DNA from: an uncultured Collinsella sp.
GTDB lineage: Bacteria; Actinomycetota; Coriobacteriia; Coriobacteriales; Coriobacteriaceae
Direction of reading: 5' to 3'
Assembly: GCA_902470365.1 (NCBI GenBank)
Contig: CABRFZ010000005.1
Coordinates: 1-64,000 of the forward strand
DNA length: 64,000 nucleotides
A program made the position numbers and the translations under genes. Below the pieces are notes generated by a model. That model made no database searches, was not told the DNA's origin, and was given only the letters and a program-made list of their open reading frames with translations. Positions 42,507-51,260 of the stretch are shown here, one piece after another (positions within the stretch are counted from its first letter, which is position 1; every line of letters begins with the position of its first letter).

Positions 42507-43239
42507 GACCGTCATTATGGGAACGGGCCGCATGGGCTCGCTCATCCGCACTACCGCCGAAGGCATTGTCGACGCCGCCGGACAGCCCGTTTTCGACATC
42601 GTCTCCCAGATCGGTTTTGATCTGTCCGAGCTCGAGAGCGCCCCGGCAGCCGACGTCATCATCGACTTCTCGAACGTCGTGACCTTCGATGCCGTCGTCG
42701 CCTATGTCGAGCGCACGGGCGCGGCGTTGGTCTCGGGCACCACAGGCTACACCCCCGAGCAGATGGACCGTCTGCGCGAGCTGGGCCAGAACACCCGCGT
42801 TATGCACTCGGGCAATTACTCCATCGGCATCGCAGCCCTGCGTCATCTAGTGGCCCAGGCCACGCGCGAGTTGCCCGGCTTTGACTGCGAAATCGTCGAG
42901 ACGCACCATAACCAAAAGGTCGACGCCCCCAGCGGTACCGCCAAGCTGCTGCTCGACGCCGTAGTCGAGGCCGAGCCCGAGACAGGCTACCACCCCGTCT
43001 ACGGACGCGAGGGCATGTGCGGCGCGCGCGATCCCAAGGAGATCGGCATGCACTCGCTGCGCGGTGGCACTGTCGCCGGCGTCCACGAAGTGAGTTTCTT
43101 TGGCCAGGACGAGGAGGTCACGCTCACCCACCGCGCCACGAGCCGTCAGATCTTCGTCAACGGCGCCCTGGCCGCCGCCCAGAAGCTCGTCACCCGCGAA
43201 CCCGGCTTCTATACGTTCGACCAGGTCATGTTTGCCTAA
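42499..43239 (+). CDS. dapB: 4-Hydroxy-tetrahydrodipicolinate reductase
   Basis: A 246-residue NAD(P)H-dependent reductase, second step of the DAP branch. The N-terminal nucleotide-binding loop is IMGTGRMGSLI; VSGTTGYTP and ETHHNQKVDAPSGTA hold the catalytic His and Lys region. The start is TTG at 42499, overlapping the end of lysA-dapA by eight bases, with AAGGGAG nine bases upstream. Confidence 0.95.
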   Translation: MIKTVIMGTGRMGSLIRTTAEGIVDAAGQPVFDIVSQIGFDLSELESAPAADVIIDFSNVVTFDAVVAYVERTGAALVSGTTGYTPEQMDRLRELGQNTRVMHSGNYSIGIAALRHLVAQATRELPGFDCEIVETHHNQKVDAPSGTAKLLLDAVVEAEPETGYHPVYGREGMCGARDPKEIGMHSLRGGTVAGVHEVSFFGQDEEVTLTHRATSRQIFVNGALAAAQKLVTREPGFYTFDQVMFA

Positions 43240-43278
43240 CCAGGTATCAACCGAATCCACCCAAAGGAGAGATAGCAA

Positions 43279-43998
43279 ATGAGCAACGCAGCCGAGATGA
43301 ATGCCCAGGAGATTATCAACTACATCGCCACCGCGCCCAAAAAGACACCTGTCAAGCTATACGTGCGCGAGAAGCCCGGCATGAAGGTTGCCTGGGGCGA
43401 CGCACATGTCTACGGCGGCCGTCGCGGCAAGACCGTCTTTGGCGACTGGGATGAGCTCAAGGCCATCCTCGATGCCAATGCCGACTCCATCGACTACTAC
43501 GATGTCGAGAATGACTGCCGCAACTCTGCCGTGCCCATGCTCGACCTTAAGGGCATCAACGCCCGCATCGAGCCGGGCGCGATCATCCGTGACCGCGTCG
43601 AGATCGGCGATCGCGCCGTCATCATGATGGGCGCCATCATCAACATCGGCTCCGTCATTGGCGAAGGCTCCATGATTGATATGGGCGCCGTGCTGGGCGG
43701 CCGCGCCACCGTGGGCAAGAACTGCCACATCGGCGCCGGCACCGTGCTGGCAGGCGTTGTGGAGCCCGCCAGCGCCACGCCCGTCATCATCGAGGACGAT
43801 GTCATGATCGGCGCCAACGCCGTGGTCCTGGAGGGCGTGCACGTAGGCAAGGGCGCTGTCGTTGCCGCCGGCGCCGTGTGCGTCGAGGATGTCCCCGCCG
43901 GCGCCGTCGTGGCCGGTGTCCCCGCCCGCGTCATCAAGATGCGCGACGAGAAGACCGACAGCAAGACCGGTCTCGAGGAAGGCCTGCGCCAGCTGTAG
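43279..43998 (+). CDS. dapH: Tetrahydrodipicolinate N-acetyltransferase
   Basis: A 239-residue acetyltransferase of the left-handed beta-helix type. An N-terminal helical region (EMNAQEIINYIATAPKKTPV) precedes hexapeptide repeats (IEPGAIIRDRVEIGDRAVIM onward to ANAVVLEGVHVGKGAVV). The N-terminus is that of DapH rather than the succinyl enzyme DapD, so the cell should use the acetylase branch to DAP. CAAAGGAGAGATAGCAA precedes the start. It is last in the lysine operon; a family I nested repeat follows its stop. Confidence 0.94.
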   Translation: MSNAAEMNAQEIINYIATAPKKTPVKLYVREKPGMKVAWGDAHVYGGRRGKTVFGDWDELKAILDANADSIDYYDVENDCRNSAVPMLDLKGINARIEPGAIIRDRVEIGDRAVIMMGAIINIGSVIGEGSMIDMGAVLGGRATVGKNCHIGAGTVLAGVVEPASATPVIIEDDVMIGANAVVLEGVHVGKGAVVAAGAVCVEDVPAGAVVAGVPARVIKMRDEKTDSKTGLEEGLRQL

Positions 43999-43999
43999 G

Positions 44000-44141
44000 G
44001 TTACGCGGTTTTCACCAAACCGCGTAACTAGTCGACGCTGCAAACGCCCCAGAGCGGCAATCTGACGTTCAATCGTCGGGCATGACCAAAAGGTCAATGC
44101 CCTCCTCTTTCACGTCACCTTGCTCGCTCTGGGGCGTTTTC
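44000..44141 (+). repeat. 3'-UTR nested inverted repeat, family I, copy 2
   Basis: Starts two bases past the dapH stop. First hairpin GTTACGCGGTTT/AAACCGCGTAAC (44000-44028), then TCGACGCTGC. Perfect 15-base outer arms follow (44042-44056 with 44125-44139), ending in TTTT. Inside are TGACGT with ACGTCA and an apical GGGCAT-GACC-AAAA-GGTC-A-ATGCCC. Shared blocks CAATCTG, GTTCAATCGTCG and TCCTCTTTCACG match the other family I copies. Confidence 0.85.
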
Positions 44142-44190
44142 GTTGACGTATGCCCAACCTGCGGCGCAATGTCAGCAACCAAGCCGAAAA

Positions 44191-44227
44191 CAAAAAAGGC
44201 CGAAGTCCCGAAGGGCCTCGGCCTTTG
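44191..44227 (-). terminator. Terminator after ndpA
   Basis: AAAGGCCGA pairs with TCGGCCTTT with an inner GTCCC/GGGCC stem; on the minus strand TTTTTT follows. Confidence 0.88.
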
Positions 44228-44253
44228 CTTTCTCGCTGTAGGCGCAACGCAAC

Positions 44254-45258
44254 TTATCGATTCTCGATGCTACCGATATTTTTGAGCTCGATGGAGATGA
44301 GGCCGTTAGGCTCATTGACGAACTCAATGTACTCGGAGTTGGAACCCATCTCGGCCGGGAAGCTGATCTCGATACCCGTGTCGGTACGGATCTTATGATT
44401 GCGCACCGCCGCGCGTTCGACCTGCTTGCGCTCCACGGGCACACGCTCAGGCACCTTCTCCTCGGTCAGTGCCGCGCGCACGCTCTCCTTGATGACCGGC
44501 TCGTCCTCAAAGACCTCGTCGACGATATCCCAAGGCGGCAGCTCCTCGTCATCCTCGACCTTCTCGGCCACAGCGGCCTTAACCTTTGCGAGCGCCACGG
44601 CCGTGTTGGCACCGTGCTCCCCGGCGACTTCCTCGACCACACGCGTCACGGTGTCGATGACCTCCTTGCCCGATACGCCCGTGTCGCACTGCAGCAGGCC
44701 ATCGGGGATAAGCATACGGTCCTCGCCGGCGATCTTGCGTTTCTTGTCCACATAGCCGATCTCCATGGTGCTCGCGCGCACGATGGCATAGCTCGGCACC
44801 TTTTGCGAGGGGTTCGGCAGAATGGCGTAGTGGCGCGCGATGTCGTTGCGCACCTCCCCTTCCTCGCGGCCCACTTCGTGCATAAAGGCCTGCTTGGAGC
44901 CCAGCAGCATCACGGCAAACCAGCGGGCATCCTCATCGTCGTCAAAATCAGCCACGAGCACGTCGGTGGACTCAGCTTTCTCGGCCTTGGTGAGTTCGGA
45001 AGAGATGAACTCCGCAATCTGCTGCGACAGGTCCACGAACTCACGCTCACCAAAGAAATAGCTCTTGAGCTCGCCGCCGAATGCGGAGTTCTCGGCAAAC
45101 GTGGCACGCTTGTTATCGGCCGAAGTGCGCGCGCGACGCAGATGTGTGGTCACGAAGTTGCGGACGGTACGGCTCTCGATATCGAGCTCGCGCTGGCTCA
45201 TGACGTTGACGGCAGAGTCAAAGTCCAGGATATGCAGAATCGCGTGATTGATTTTCAT
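44254..45258 (-). CDS. Nucleoid-associated protein, NdpA/YejK family
   Basis: A 334-residue homologue of the 37-kDa nucleoid-associated proteins. It starts MKINHAILHILDFDSAVNV, with NSAFGGELKSYFF and ARHYAILPNP further on. Charged residues are frequent. The start at 45258 fits the family; GGAATGCCGTAT precedes it. These proteins are known to sit on the nucleoid in E. coli and to bind nucleic acid in some cases; the precise function is not established. Confidence 0.8.
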   Translation of the reverse strand: MKINHAILHILDFDSAVNVMSQRELDIESRTVRNFVTTHLRRARTSADNKRATFAENSAFGGELKSYFFGEREFVDLSQQIAEFISSELTKAEKAESTDVLVADFDDDEDARWFAVMLLGSKQAFMHEVGREEGEVRNDIARHYAILPNPSQKVPSYAIVRASTMEIGYVDKKRKIAGEDRMLIPDGLLQCDTGVSGKEVIDTVTRVVEEVAGEHGANTAVALAKVKAAVAEKVEDDEELPPWDIVDEVFEDEPVIKESVRAALTEEKVPERVPVERKQVERAAVRNHKIRTDTGIEISFPAEMGSNSEYIEFVNEPNGLISIELKNIGSIENR

Positions 45259-45332
45259 ATACGGCATTCCGTTCTAGATCGATTTCAGCACGAATCAGTA
45301 TAGCGGTCGAGCCCGCCCCAGGCGCTTCGAAG

Positions 45333-45366
45333 ATTGGTGCATCGGGGACAGGTTGCTTGCACCAAT
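45333..45366 (+). repeat. Small hairpin with GGGACAGGTT loop, copy 2
   Basis: ATTGGTGCA pairs perfectly with TGCACCAAT and encloses TCGGGGACAGGTTGCT. It ends three bases before the DUF2974 stop codon region. Confidence 0.75.
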
Positions 45367-45368
45367 GG

Positions 45369-46529
45369 TTAGCGCAGGAGCTCGGACTGCCAAGCCTCGA
45401 GCTGTTCTGCCAAACTCTTGCCGGCAGCGGGCACGTCGATCTGGGGTCGTTTGGGCAGCAGCGCACACTTAAGAATCGCAACGATGGTCTGCGAGACAAA
45501 GCGTCGTGTATCCTCGTCAAAGCCTTGCGCAGCCTGGAGCATCACGGGCAGGCTCTCGCGCAGATTCCCAGCGATATCCGCAAACCGCTCAGCACCCGTA
45601 GCCTCAAACACGGAGAACAACGCATCTACAAAACGCTCGCGTTCGCTAGGCGACACTGCAAGCAGCATCTCACGAATGGAACCATCAACGTATCGAGCAC
45701 CGGCAGACAGGCGCTCACAGTACACGAAGTCGTGACCATCAACCACCCAGCTAAAGGGATTGTGCTGCAGCAGGCTGAACTCGGTGCTCTCAACGATGGC
45801 ATAGTCCTCCTGTGTCTCGAACATCATGCCAAAGATCGACGACCGAGGTAGCGTCTTGTCGATTCGACCGGAAAGATCGGCAAAGGCGTCGCCGTTCAGA
45901 AACTCCTCGACGAAGCCCGGGCCATCATGGGAATACGCCCGTTCGATTCGTTCACGGGCAACATCGGAGCACATCGCTGCACCGTACACCGCAAGGTTTC
46001 CACCCTTGGAATGACCCCCGCACAAAAGCGGCCCGCCAATCGCATCCGCCGCCTCGTCCACATAACGTGCCGCGGATTCCTGGGCCGGCACAGGACACCG
46101 GAACGCCATGTTAAAGTCTTCTTTCCAGCCCACAATCGTACTATCGGTCCCCCGGAAGGAAAGATAACTAAACCCCGCCGGAAACCGGAACGCCATGGCT
46201 GCAAACTGCTCCGTCGCCACCATATCGCTCACAGCACGATAGCCGCAAACGTGCACGCCACGGTAGCGAGGACTTGCTGCCACGGCCTCCAACAAGGCCC
46301 TGCTCCCCTCCGGGTCCCACAAGTCGTCAATCATGTCCCGGTAGCACTCGGCACGCAGCAGCTCGCGTACGTCTAGGCCCTGCCAGTTCGTCAGCTCCGA
46401 CATATCACCCGGCAAACGCAAATAGGACAACCACGCAAAGACGAGGCTATCCACCGCGCAGAACGGCCGCTCCTCAAACGGATCAAACGCCGTCTGGGCA
46501 TAGGTCAAAAAATTAGGCGAATCCGGCAT
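45369..46529 (-). CDS. Alpha/beta hydrolase of the DUF2974 type
   Basis: A 386-residue protein with a lipase-like core: the nucleophile elbow is GGHSKGGNLAVYGA and an earlier YLSFRGTDSTIVGWKEDF matches the class 3 lipase-like region. The Mbeg1-like/DUF2974 family has this layout. No signal peptide is seen. TGGGAGGGCC precedes the start. Two similar small hairpins (45333 and 46547) flank the gene closely, which is unusual. The substrate is unknown. Confidence 0.82.
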   Translation of the reverse strand: MPDSPNFLTYAQTAFDPFEERPFCAVDSLVFAWLSYLRLPGDMSELTNWQGLDVRELLRAECYRDMIDDLWDPEGSRALLEAVAASPRYRGVHVCGYRAVSDMVATEQFAAMAFRFPAGFSYLSFRGTDSTIVGWKEDFNMAFRCPVPAQESAARYVDEAADAIGGPLLCGGHSKGGNLAVYGAAMCSDVARERIERAYSHDGPGFVEEFLNGDAFADLSGRIDKTLPRSSIFGMMFETQEDYAIVESTEFSLLQHNPFSWVVDGHDFVYCERLSAGARYVDGSIREMLLAVSPSERERFVDALFSVFEATGAERFADIAGNLRESLPVMLQAAQGFDEDTRRFVSQTIVAILKCALLPKRPQIDVPAAGKSLAEQLEAWQSELLR

Positions 46530-46546
46530 GGCCCTCCCATCAACTA

Positions 46547-46577
46547 TGGTGCATTGGGGTCAGGTTACTTTGCACCA
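46547..46577 (+). repeat. Small hairpin with GGGTCAGGTT loop, copy 3
   Basis: TGGTGCA pairs with TGCACCA and encloses TTGGGGTCAGGTTACTT. Arms are the same core as in copy 2. It lies just upstream of the DUF2974 start. Confidence 0.75.
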
Positions 46578-46612
46578 AAAAGGCGCCCGGACCGTGTGGG
46601 CCCGGACGCCTT
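46576..46612 (-). terminator. Terminator after ldh
   Basis: AAGGCGCCCGG pairs with CCGGACGCCTT with one mismatch; on the minus strand TTTTT follows. Confidence 0.88.
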
Positions 46613-46643
46613 CATTGTAGCTTTTCGCTCTAGCGAGCTTGAT

Positions 46644-47594
46644 TTAGCAGGAAAAATCGACGCTGTCGATGATGTCCTTGAGGGCCTTGGCGGAGACGGT
46701 GAGCTCATGCTGCTCGTCGTCGTTCAGCGGCACGGGGACGCGGCAGACAACGCCGTCGCGGCCAACGACGGTCGGCATGGAGATGGCAAGATCGGACAGG
46801 CCATACTCGCCCACCATGAGCGAGGAGACAGGCAAAACGGTCTGCTCATCGCGCATAACGGCGGTGCAGATGCGCTTGACGGCCATGGCGACGCCATAGT
46901 AGGTGGCGTGCTTCTTCTCGATGATGGTGTAGGCGGAGTTCTTGACGTCCTCGGCGATGCGCTTCTCGGCAGCCTCATGCTCCAGATGGCCGTGAAGCTC
47001 GCAGAAGGTGTTCAGCGGAACGCCGGCAACCTGAGCGCTGGACCAAGCGACAAACTCGGAGTCACCGTGCTCGCCCATGACATAGGCCTGGACATCGCGC
47101 GGGTCAACCTCGACGTGGGCACCAAGCATCTGCTGCAGGCGGCCGGTGTCGAGCACGGTGCCGGAACCGATGACGTGGCCCTCGGGCAGGCCGGACATCT
47201 TGATGGCGGCGTAGGTCAGAACATCGACCGGGTTGGAGACGATTAGCAGAATGCCGTCGAAGCCGGACTTCTTAATCTCGGGAATAATGGACTTGAAGAT
47301 GCTGACGTTCTTGTTGACCAGGTCCAGGCGGGTCTCACCGGGCTTCTGGGCAGCGCCAGCAGTGACGACGATCATGGCGGCGTCGGCGACATCGGAATAA
47401 TCGCCGGCGTAGATCTTCATCGGCTCGGCAAACGTCATGCCGTGCGCGATATCCAGGGCCTCACCCTCGGCACGGTTCTTGTCCACGTCGATGAGGACCA
47501 TCTCGGAGAACAGACCACTCTGCATCAGTGCGAACGCCGAAGACGAACCGACGAAACCGCAGCCGACAATAGCGACCTTCTTCTCGTTAACCAT
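46644..47594 (-). CDS. ldh: L-lactate dehydrogenase
   Basis: Reduces pyruvate to L-lactate with NADH, regenerating NAD+ in fermentation. The 316-residue protein has the Rossmann loop VAIVGCGFVGSSSAFAL, substrate Arg in GETRLDLVNKN, IVSNPVDVLTY, and the catalytic His in GEHGDSEF. The start at 47594 is preceded by GGGAGTTTCTA. Malate dehydrogenase is unlikely given the GETRLDL segment (LDH-type). Codon use is biased, suggesting high expression. Confidence 0.95.
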   Translation of the reverse strand: MVNEKKVAIVGCGFVGSSSAFALMQSGLFSEMVLIDVDKNRAEGEALDIAHGMTFAEPMKIYAGDYSDVADAAMIVVTAGAAQKPGETRLDLVNKNVSIFKSIIPEIKKSGFDGILLIVSNPVDVLTYAAIKMSGLPEGHVIGSGTVLDTGRLQQMLGAHVEVDPRDVQAYVMGEHGDSEFVAWSSAQVAGVPLNTFCELHGHLEHEAAEKRIAEDVKNSAYTIIEKKHATYYGVAMAVKRICTAVMRDEQTVLPVSSLMVGEYGLSDLAISMPTVVGRDGVVCRVPVPLNDDEQHELTVSAKALKDIIDSVDFSC

Positions 47595-47620
47595 TAGAAA
47601 CTCCCATCTCTCTCCACAAA

Positions 47621-47651
47621 CAAGCCGCCCGGGAACGACCCGAGCGGCTTG
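47621..47651 (-). promoter_or_regulatory. Hairpin in the ldh leader
   Basis: CAAGCCGCCCGGG pairs with CCCGAGCGGCTTG (one mismatch) around AACGA, about 27 bases before ldh. On the minus strand TTTG follows. It could be the terminator of the aminotransferase gene upstream or an attenuator of ldh; a CATAAT near 47686 would put it inside the ldh leader. Confidence 0.55.
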
Positions 47652-47795
47652 TCGTAATCCCAATACATCCAATCGGGACTTTGATTATGCCCCTATTCGC
47701 AGCCAAAAATCGACCGTTTACCGAAATTGTTTGCAGTATTCGTAAAATAACTGCGCGAAATCGGTTTCGAGCTATTGACGAGTCGAAATAGGTTT

Positions 47796-48959
47796 CTAAT
47801 ACAGGCCCGCCTCGCGAATGGCCTCGACAGCCAAAGCGATCTGATCGGGCGGCAGGACCAGCGCCATGCGCACGTGTCCCTCGCCCGAAGGACCAAAACT
47901 CGCGCCCGGCGTCACCACAACGCCGGCCTTCTCCATGAGCTCCTCGCAAAACGCCATGGAATCGGTGCGACCACCGGGAAGCTTGGCCCACACAAACATA
48001 GAGCCATGCGCGTTGGGGCGCTCCCAGCCCAGGCCCTCAAGACCGTCGCACAGGGCATCGCGGCGCTCCTGGTACTTCAGACGCTGCGCCTCGACCTCAT
48101 CGCGCGGACCGTTCAGGCAGGCGATGGCGGCCTTCTGGATCGGGAAGAACATGCCAAAGTCGATCTGGCCGCGCAGCTTGGCAAAGGCCGAGACCACATC
48201 CTCGCGACCGACCAAAAAGCCGATGCGGGCACCGGTGACGTTAAACGACTTGGAGAGCGAGAAGAACTCCACGCCCACCTCGAGCGCGCCGGGATACTGC
48301 AAAAAGCTTCCGCCCGGCTCGCCGTCAAACACGATGTCGGAGTACGCGTTGTCATGGACGATGAGCAGGTCGTGCTCGCGGGCGAAAGCGATAATCTCCT
48401 CGTAGACCTCGGGCGTACCCACCGAGCCGACCGGGTTCGCGGGCAGCGACACGATCATATACTTGGCACGGTCGGCCACCTCGGGATCGATACCCGCCAC
48501 ATAGGGCAGGTAATTATGCTCGGCAACCAGCGGATAGTATTCAAGCTTGGCATCGGCGATCTTGGCACCCGCCTCAAAGACCGGGTAGCACGGATCGGGA
48601 ACCAGAATGGTGTCACCCGGATCGAGCAGGGCCAGGCCCAAATGGCCCACGCCCTCCTGCGTGCCGTTGCACGACTGCACCATAGACGGCGTAATGCCCG
48701 AAACGCCAAAGCGGCGCTCATAGTAATCGCACACGGCTTGCTTGAGTTCGGGCAGGTCGCGCAGGGCATACTTCCACATCTCGGGATCTTGGGCTGCCTG
48801 CGTGAGCGCCTCGACCACATGGTCGTACGGCTTAAAATCGGGCGTGCCCACGCTCATGTTGTAAATGGTCTTGCCCTGAGCCTTCAGCGCGAGAAGCTTG
48901 TTGTTGAGCGAGGCGAAGACCTCCGCGCCAAAGCGGTCGAGACGCTGCGATGCCTGCAT
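47796..48959 (-). CDS. PLP-dependent aminotransferase, class I
   Basis: A 387-residue fold-type I aminotransferase. Motifs: SVGTPDF near the N-terminus, YALRDLPELKQAVCDYY, SLPANPVGSVG, VHDNAYSDIVFDG and SLSKSFNVTGARIGFLVG with the PLP Lys. The layout is close to LL-diaminopimelate/N-acetyldiaminopimelate aminotransferases. Since the lysine operon here makes N-acetyl intermediates and lacks an aminotransferase, this gene is a candidate for that step; aspartate/alanine aminotransferase is the alternative. AAAGGTGG precedes the start. Confidence 0.87.
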   Translation of the reverse strand: MQASQRLDRFGAEVFASLNNKLLALKAQGKTIYNMSVGTPDFKPYDHVVEALTQAAQDPEMWKYALRDLPELKQAVCDYYERRFGVSGITPSMVQSCNGTQEGVGHLGLALLDPGDTILVPDPCYPVFEAGAKIADAKLEYYPLVAEHNYLPYVAGIDPEVADRAKYMIVSLPANPVGSVGTPEVYEEIIAFAREHDLLIVHDNAYSDIVFDGEPGGSFLQYPGALEVGVEFFSLSKSFNVTGARIGFLVGREDVVSAFAKLRGQIDFGMFFPIQKAAIACLNGPRDEVEAQRLKYQERRDALCDGLEGLGWERPNAHGSMFVWAKLPGGRTDSMAFCEELMEKAGVVVTPGASFGPSGEGHVRMALVLPPDQIALAVEAIREAGLY

Positions 48960-48978
48960 GGTGCCACCTTTCGATATG

Positions 48979-49009
48979 AAAAACGCGGCGCTCCGACAAG
49001 AGCGCCGCG
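48979..49009 (-). terminator. Terminator between nadE and the aminotransferase
   Basis: CGCGGCGCTC pairs perfectly with GAGCGCCGCG around a six-base loop, and TTTTT follows on the minus strand. It lies only 20 bases before the aminotransferase start, so it could also attenuate that gene. Confidence 0.85.
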
Positions 49010-49077
49010 CGATACGGGCCATCAGATTGCAAAAGTGTAACGCTTGCAACCCCCGTATTGGTTCAATTTAGCCAACC

Positions 49078-51057
49078 TTAGTCAACTGGATTGAGCGCGT
49101 CGATCTGCGCAAGCCACAGACGCGAGCTAGCGTCACTCGGCATACGCCAATCGCCGCGCGGGCTGAGCGTCACCGAGCCCACCTTGGGACCATCGGGCAG
49201 GCAGCTGCGCTTAAACTGCTGGGCAAAGAAGCGACGGTAGAACGTACGTAGCCACGTGTGGACGGTCTTGGCGTCGTAGACGCCCTCGAAGCTCTTGAGC
49301 GCCATGCGGTAGATCTTGCCCGGCTCAAAGCCAAAACGCAGCAGGTAGTAGAGGAAGTAGTCGTGCAACTCGTACGGGCCCACCAAATCCTCGGTCTTCT
49401 GCGCAATCTCGCCGTCGCCCGTGGGCGGCAGAAGCTCGGGGGACACCGGCGTATCGAGGATATCGAGCAAGACCTCGGCAATGCGCCCGCCAAAGACATC
49501 GGCGGCATAGCGTACCAGATGGCGCACAAGCGTCTTGGGCACGCTCGCGTTGACGGCGTACATGCTCATGTGGTCGCCGTTATAGGTAGCCCAGCCGAGC
49601 GCCAGCTCCGACAGGTCGCCCGTGCCAATGACAAAACCGCCAGCCTGGTTGGCCAGATCCATCAGAATCTGCGTACGCTCGCGCGCCTGGCTGTTCTCGT
49701 AGGTCACGTCCTGCACGGCCGGATCATGCTCAATGTCCTTGAAGTGCTGCTCCACAGCCGCATGGATCGAAACCTCGCGGAAGCTCACACCCAGGTCGCG
49801 AGCGAGCGACTCGGCATTCGACTTGGTGCGATGCGTCGTGCCGAAGCCGGGCATGGACACGGCTGTGATACCAGTGCGCGGCAGCCCCAGTGCATCGAAG
49901 GCACGCACGGTCACAAGCAGCGCTAGCGTGGAGTCCAAGCCGCCCGAAAGGCCGATAACCGCAGCCTTGGTACCCGTGTGGGCAAGGCGGGTCTTGAGGC
50001 CCGCAGTCTGCAGATCGAGGATCGTCTCGCAGCGCTCGGCCAAGTCGCCGTGGTCGGCCGGCACAAAGGGCGCGCGCGGGAAAACGCGGTCGATATCGCA
50101 GGCATCGCGCAGGACAGGTTCTTCGGCCAGCACGCCCTCAAACGAAAACTCAACGGTCGCGGATTCCGGCGCATCGTCGGTGCGCGTCCACGTCGTCGAG
50201 CGACGGCGCTCGGCAACCAGGCGGTCAAGGTCAACGTCGGCGATGGCCATATCACAGGTAAGCAGTTTGGTCGCGGCGAGCTTGGAGCCGTTTTCGTAGA
50301 CGAGGTTCTCACCCGCAAAGACCATGTCGGTCGTGGACTCGCCCTCGCTCGCGTCCGCGTAGGCATAGGCGCAGTACAGGCGCGCGCTCTGATTGGAGAT
50401 AAGGCTGCGGCGGTAATCTGCCTTACCGATAATCTCGTCCGAGGCCGACGGGTTGAGAATCACCGTCGCACCGGCAAGCGCCATCTCGGTCGAAGGGGGC
50501 GCCGGCACCCACAGGTCCTCGCAGACTTCAACGCCCAGCACCATATCCTCGGCACCCTCATCACAGCAGCGGTAGACAAGCCCCGAACCCAGCGGAACCG
50601 GACCCTGACCGGCAAATTCAACCCACACGGGATCCGCAGGCGACGGAGCAAACCAGCGACGCTCATAGAACTCGCCATAGTTGGGCAGATACTTCTTGGC
50701 CGTGAGGCCCAAAAGCTCGCCCGCGCAGCACACGGCGGCACAGTTGTAGATATTCTCGGCAACCGCAACGGGAAGACCGATGGTAAAGACGATCGGCAGC
50801 TCACGGGTTTCATCGAGGATATGCACCAGAGCAGCCTCGCAGGCATGCAGCAGTGTGCGATTATGGAACAGATCGGCCGCGGTATAGCCAGTCAGATTAA
50901 GCTCGGGCAACACCAACGCGCGAACGCCACGCCCGGCAGCATCGCGAACAGCCGCCAGCGCAACCTCGGCATTGCCCTCGACATCGGCCACGCGAATCTG
51001 CGGCGACGCCGCCGCCACACGCAAAAAGCCATCAGACTGAGAAAGGTGAAGATTCAT
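49078..51057 (-). CDS. nadE: Glutamine-dependent NAD+ synthase
   Basis: A 659-residue two-domain enzyme converting nicotinic acid adenine dinucleotide, glutamine and ATP to NAD+. The N-terminal nitrilase-like glutaminase (about 1-290) has LVLPELNLTGYTA (Glu), AKKYLPNYGEFYE (Lys) and VEVCEDLWVP (Cys). The C-terminal synthetase has the PP-loop IGLSGGLDSTLAL and GTGDLSELALGW. GGGAGCATTCTT precedes the start at 51057. The length matches the long bacterial form that uses glutamine. Confidence 0.96.
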   Translation of the reverse strand: MNLHLSQSDGFLRVAAASPQIRVADVEGNAEVALAAVRDAAGRGVRALVLPELNLTGYTAADLFHNRTLLHACEAALVHILDETRELPIVFTIGLPVAVAENIYNCAAVCCAGELLGLTAKKYLPNYGEFYERRWFAPSPADPVWVEFAGQGPVPLGSGLVYRCCDEGAEDMVLGVEVCEDLWVPAPPSTEMALAGATVILNPSASDEIIGKADYRRSLISNQSARLYCAYAYADASEGESTTDMVFAGENLVYENGSKLAATKLLTCDMAIADVDLDRLVAERRRSTTWTRTDDAPESATVEFSFEGVLAEEPVLRDACDIDRVFPRAPFVPADHGDLAERCETILDLQTAGLKTRLAHTGTKAAVIGLSGGLDSTLALLVTVRAFDALGLPRTGITAVSMPGFGTTHRTKSNAESLARDLGVSFREVSIHAAVEQHFKDIEHDPAVQDVTYENSQARERTQILMDLANQAGGFVIGTGDLSELALGWATYNGDHMSMYAVNASVPKTLVRHLVRYAADVFGGRIAEVLLDILDTPVSPELLPPTGDGEIAQKTEDLVGPYELHDYFLYYLLRFGFEPGKIYRMALKSFEGVYDAKTVHTWLRTFYRRFFAQQFKRSCLPDGPKVGSVTLSPRGDWRMPSDASSRLWLAQIDALNPVD

Positions 51058-51260
51058 AAGAATGCTCCCGTGCGTAGACGCCATTCACAACAATTAGCAA
51101 GTCCTATTGTAGTTCAACCGCCGGGTAGAACCGCATCCCACCAACTTGGTGAGCAATTGATGAGTTGATGGTATCTGTTAAATGTCACGTACGATTCACA
51201 TCTGGTGGGTACCCTGATGGCTACACGAAACGAAGCAGATTTACACCGGGAGGACCCCGT

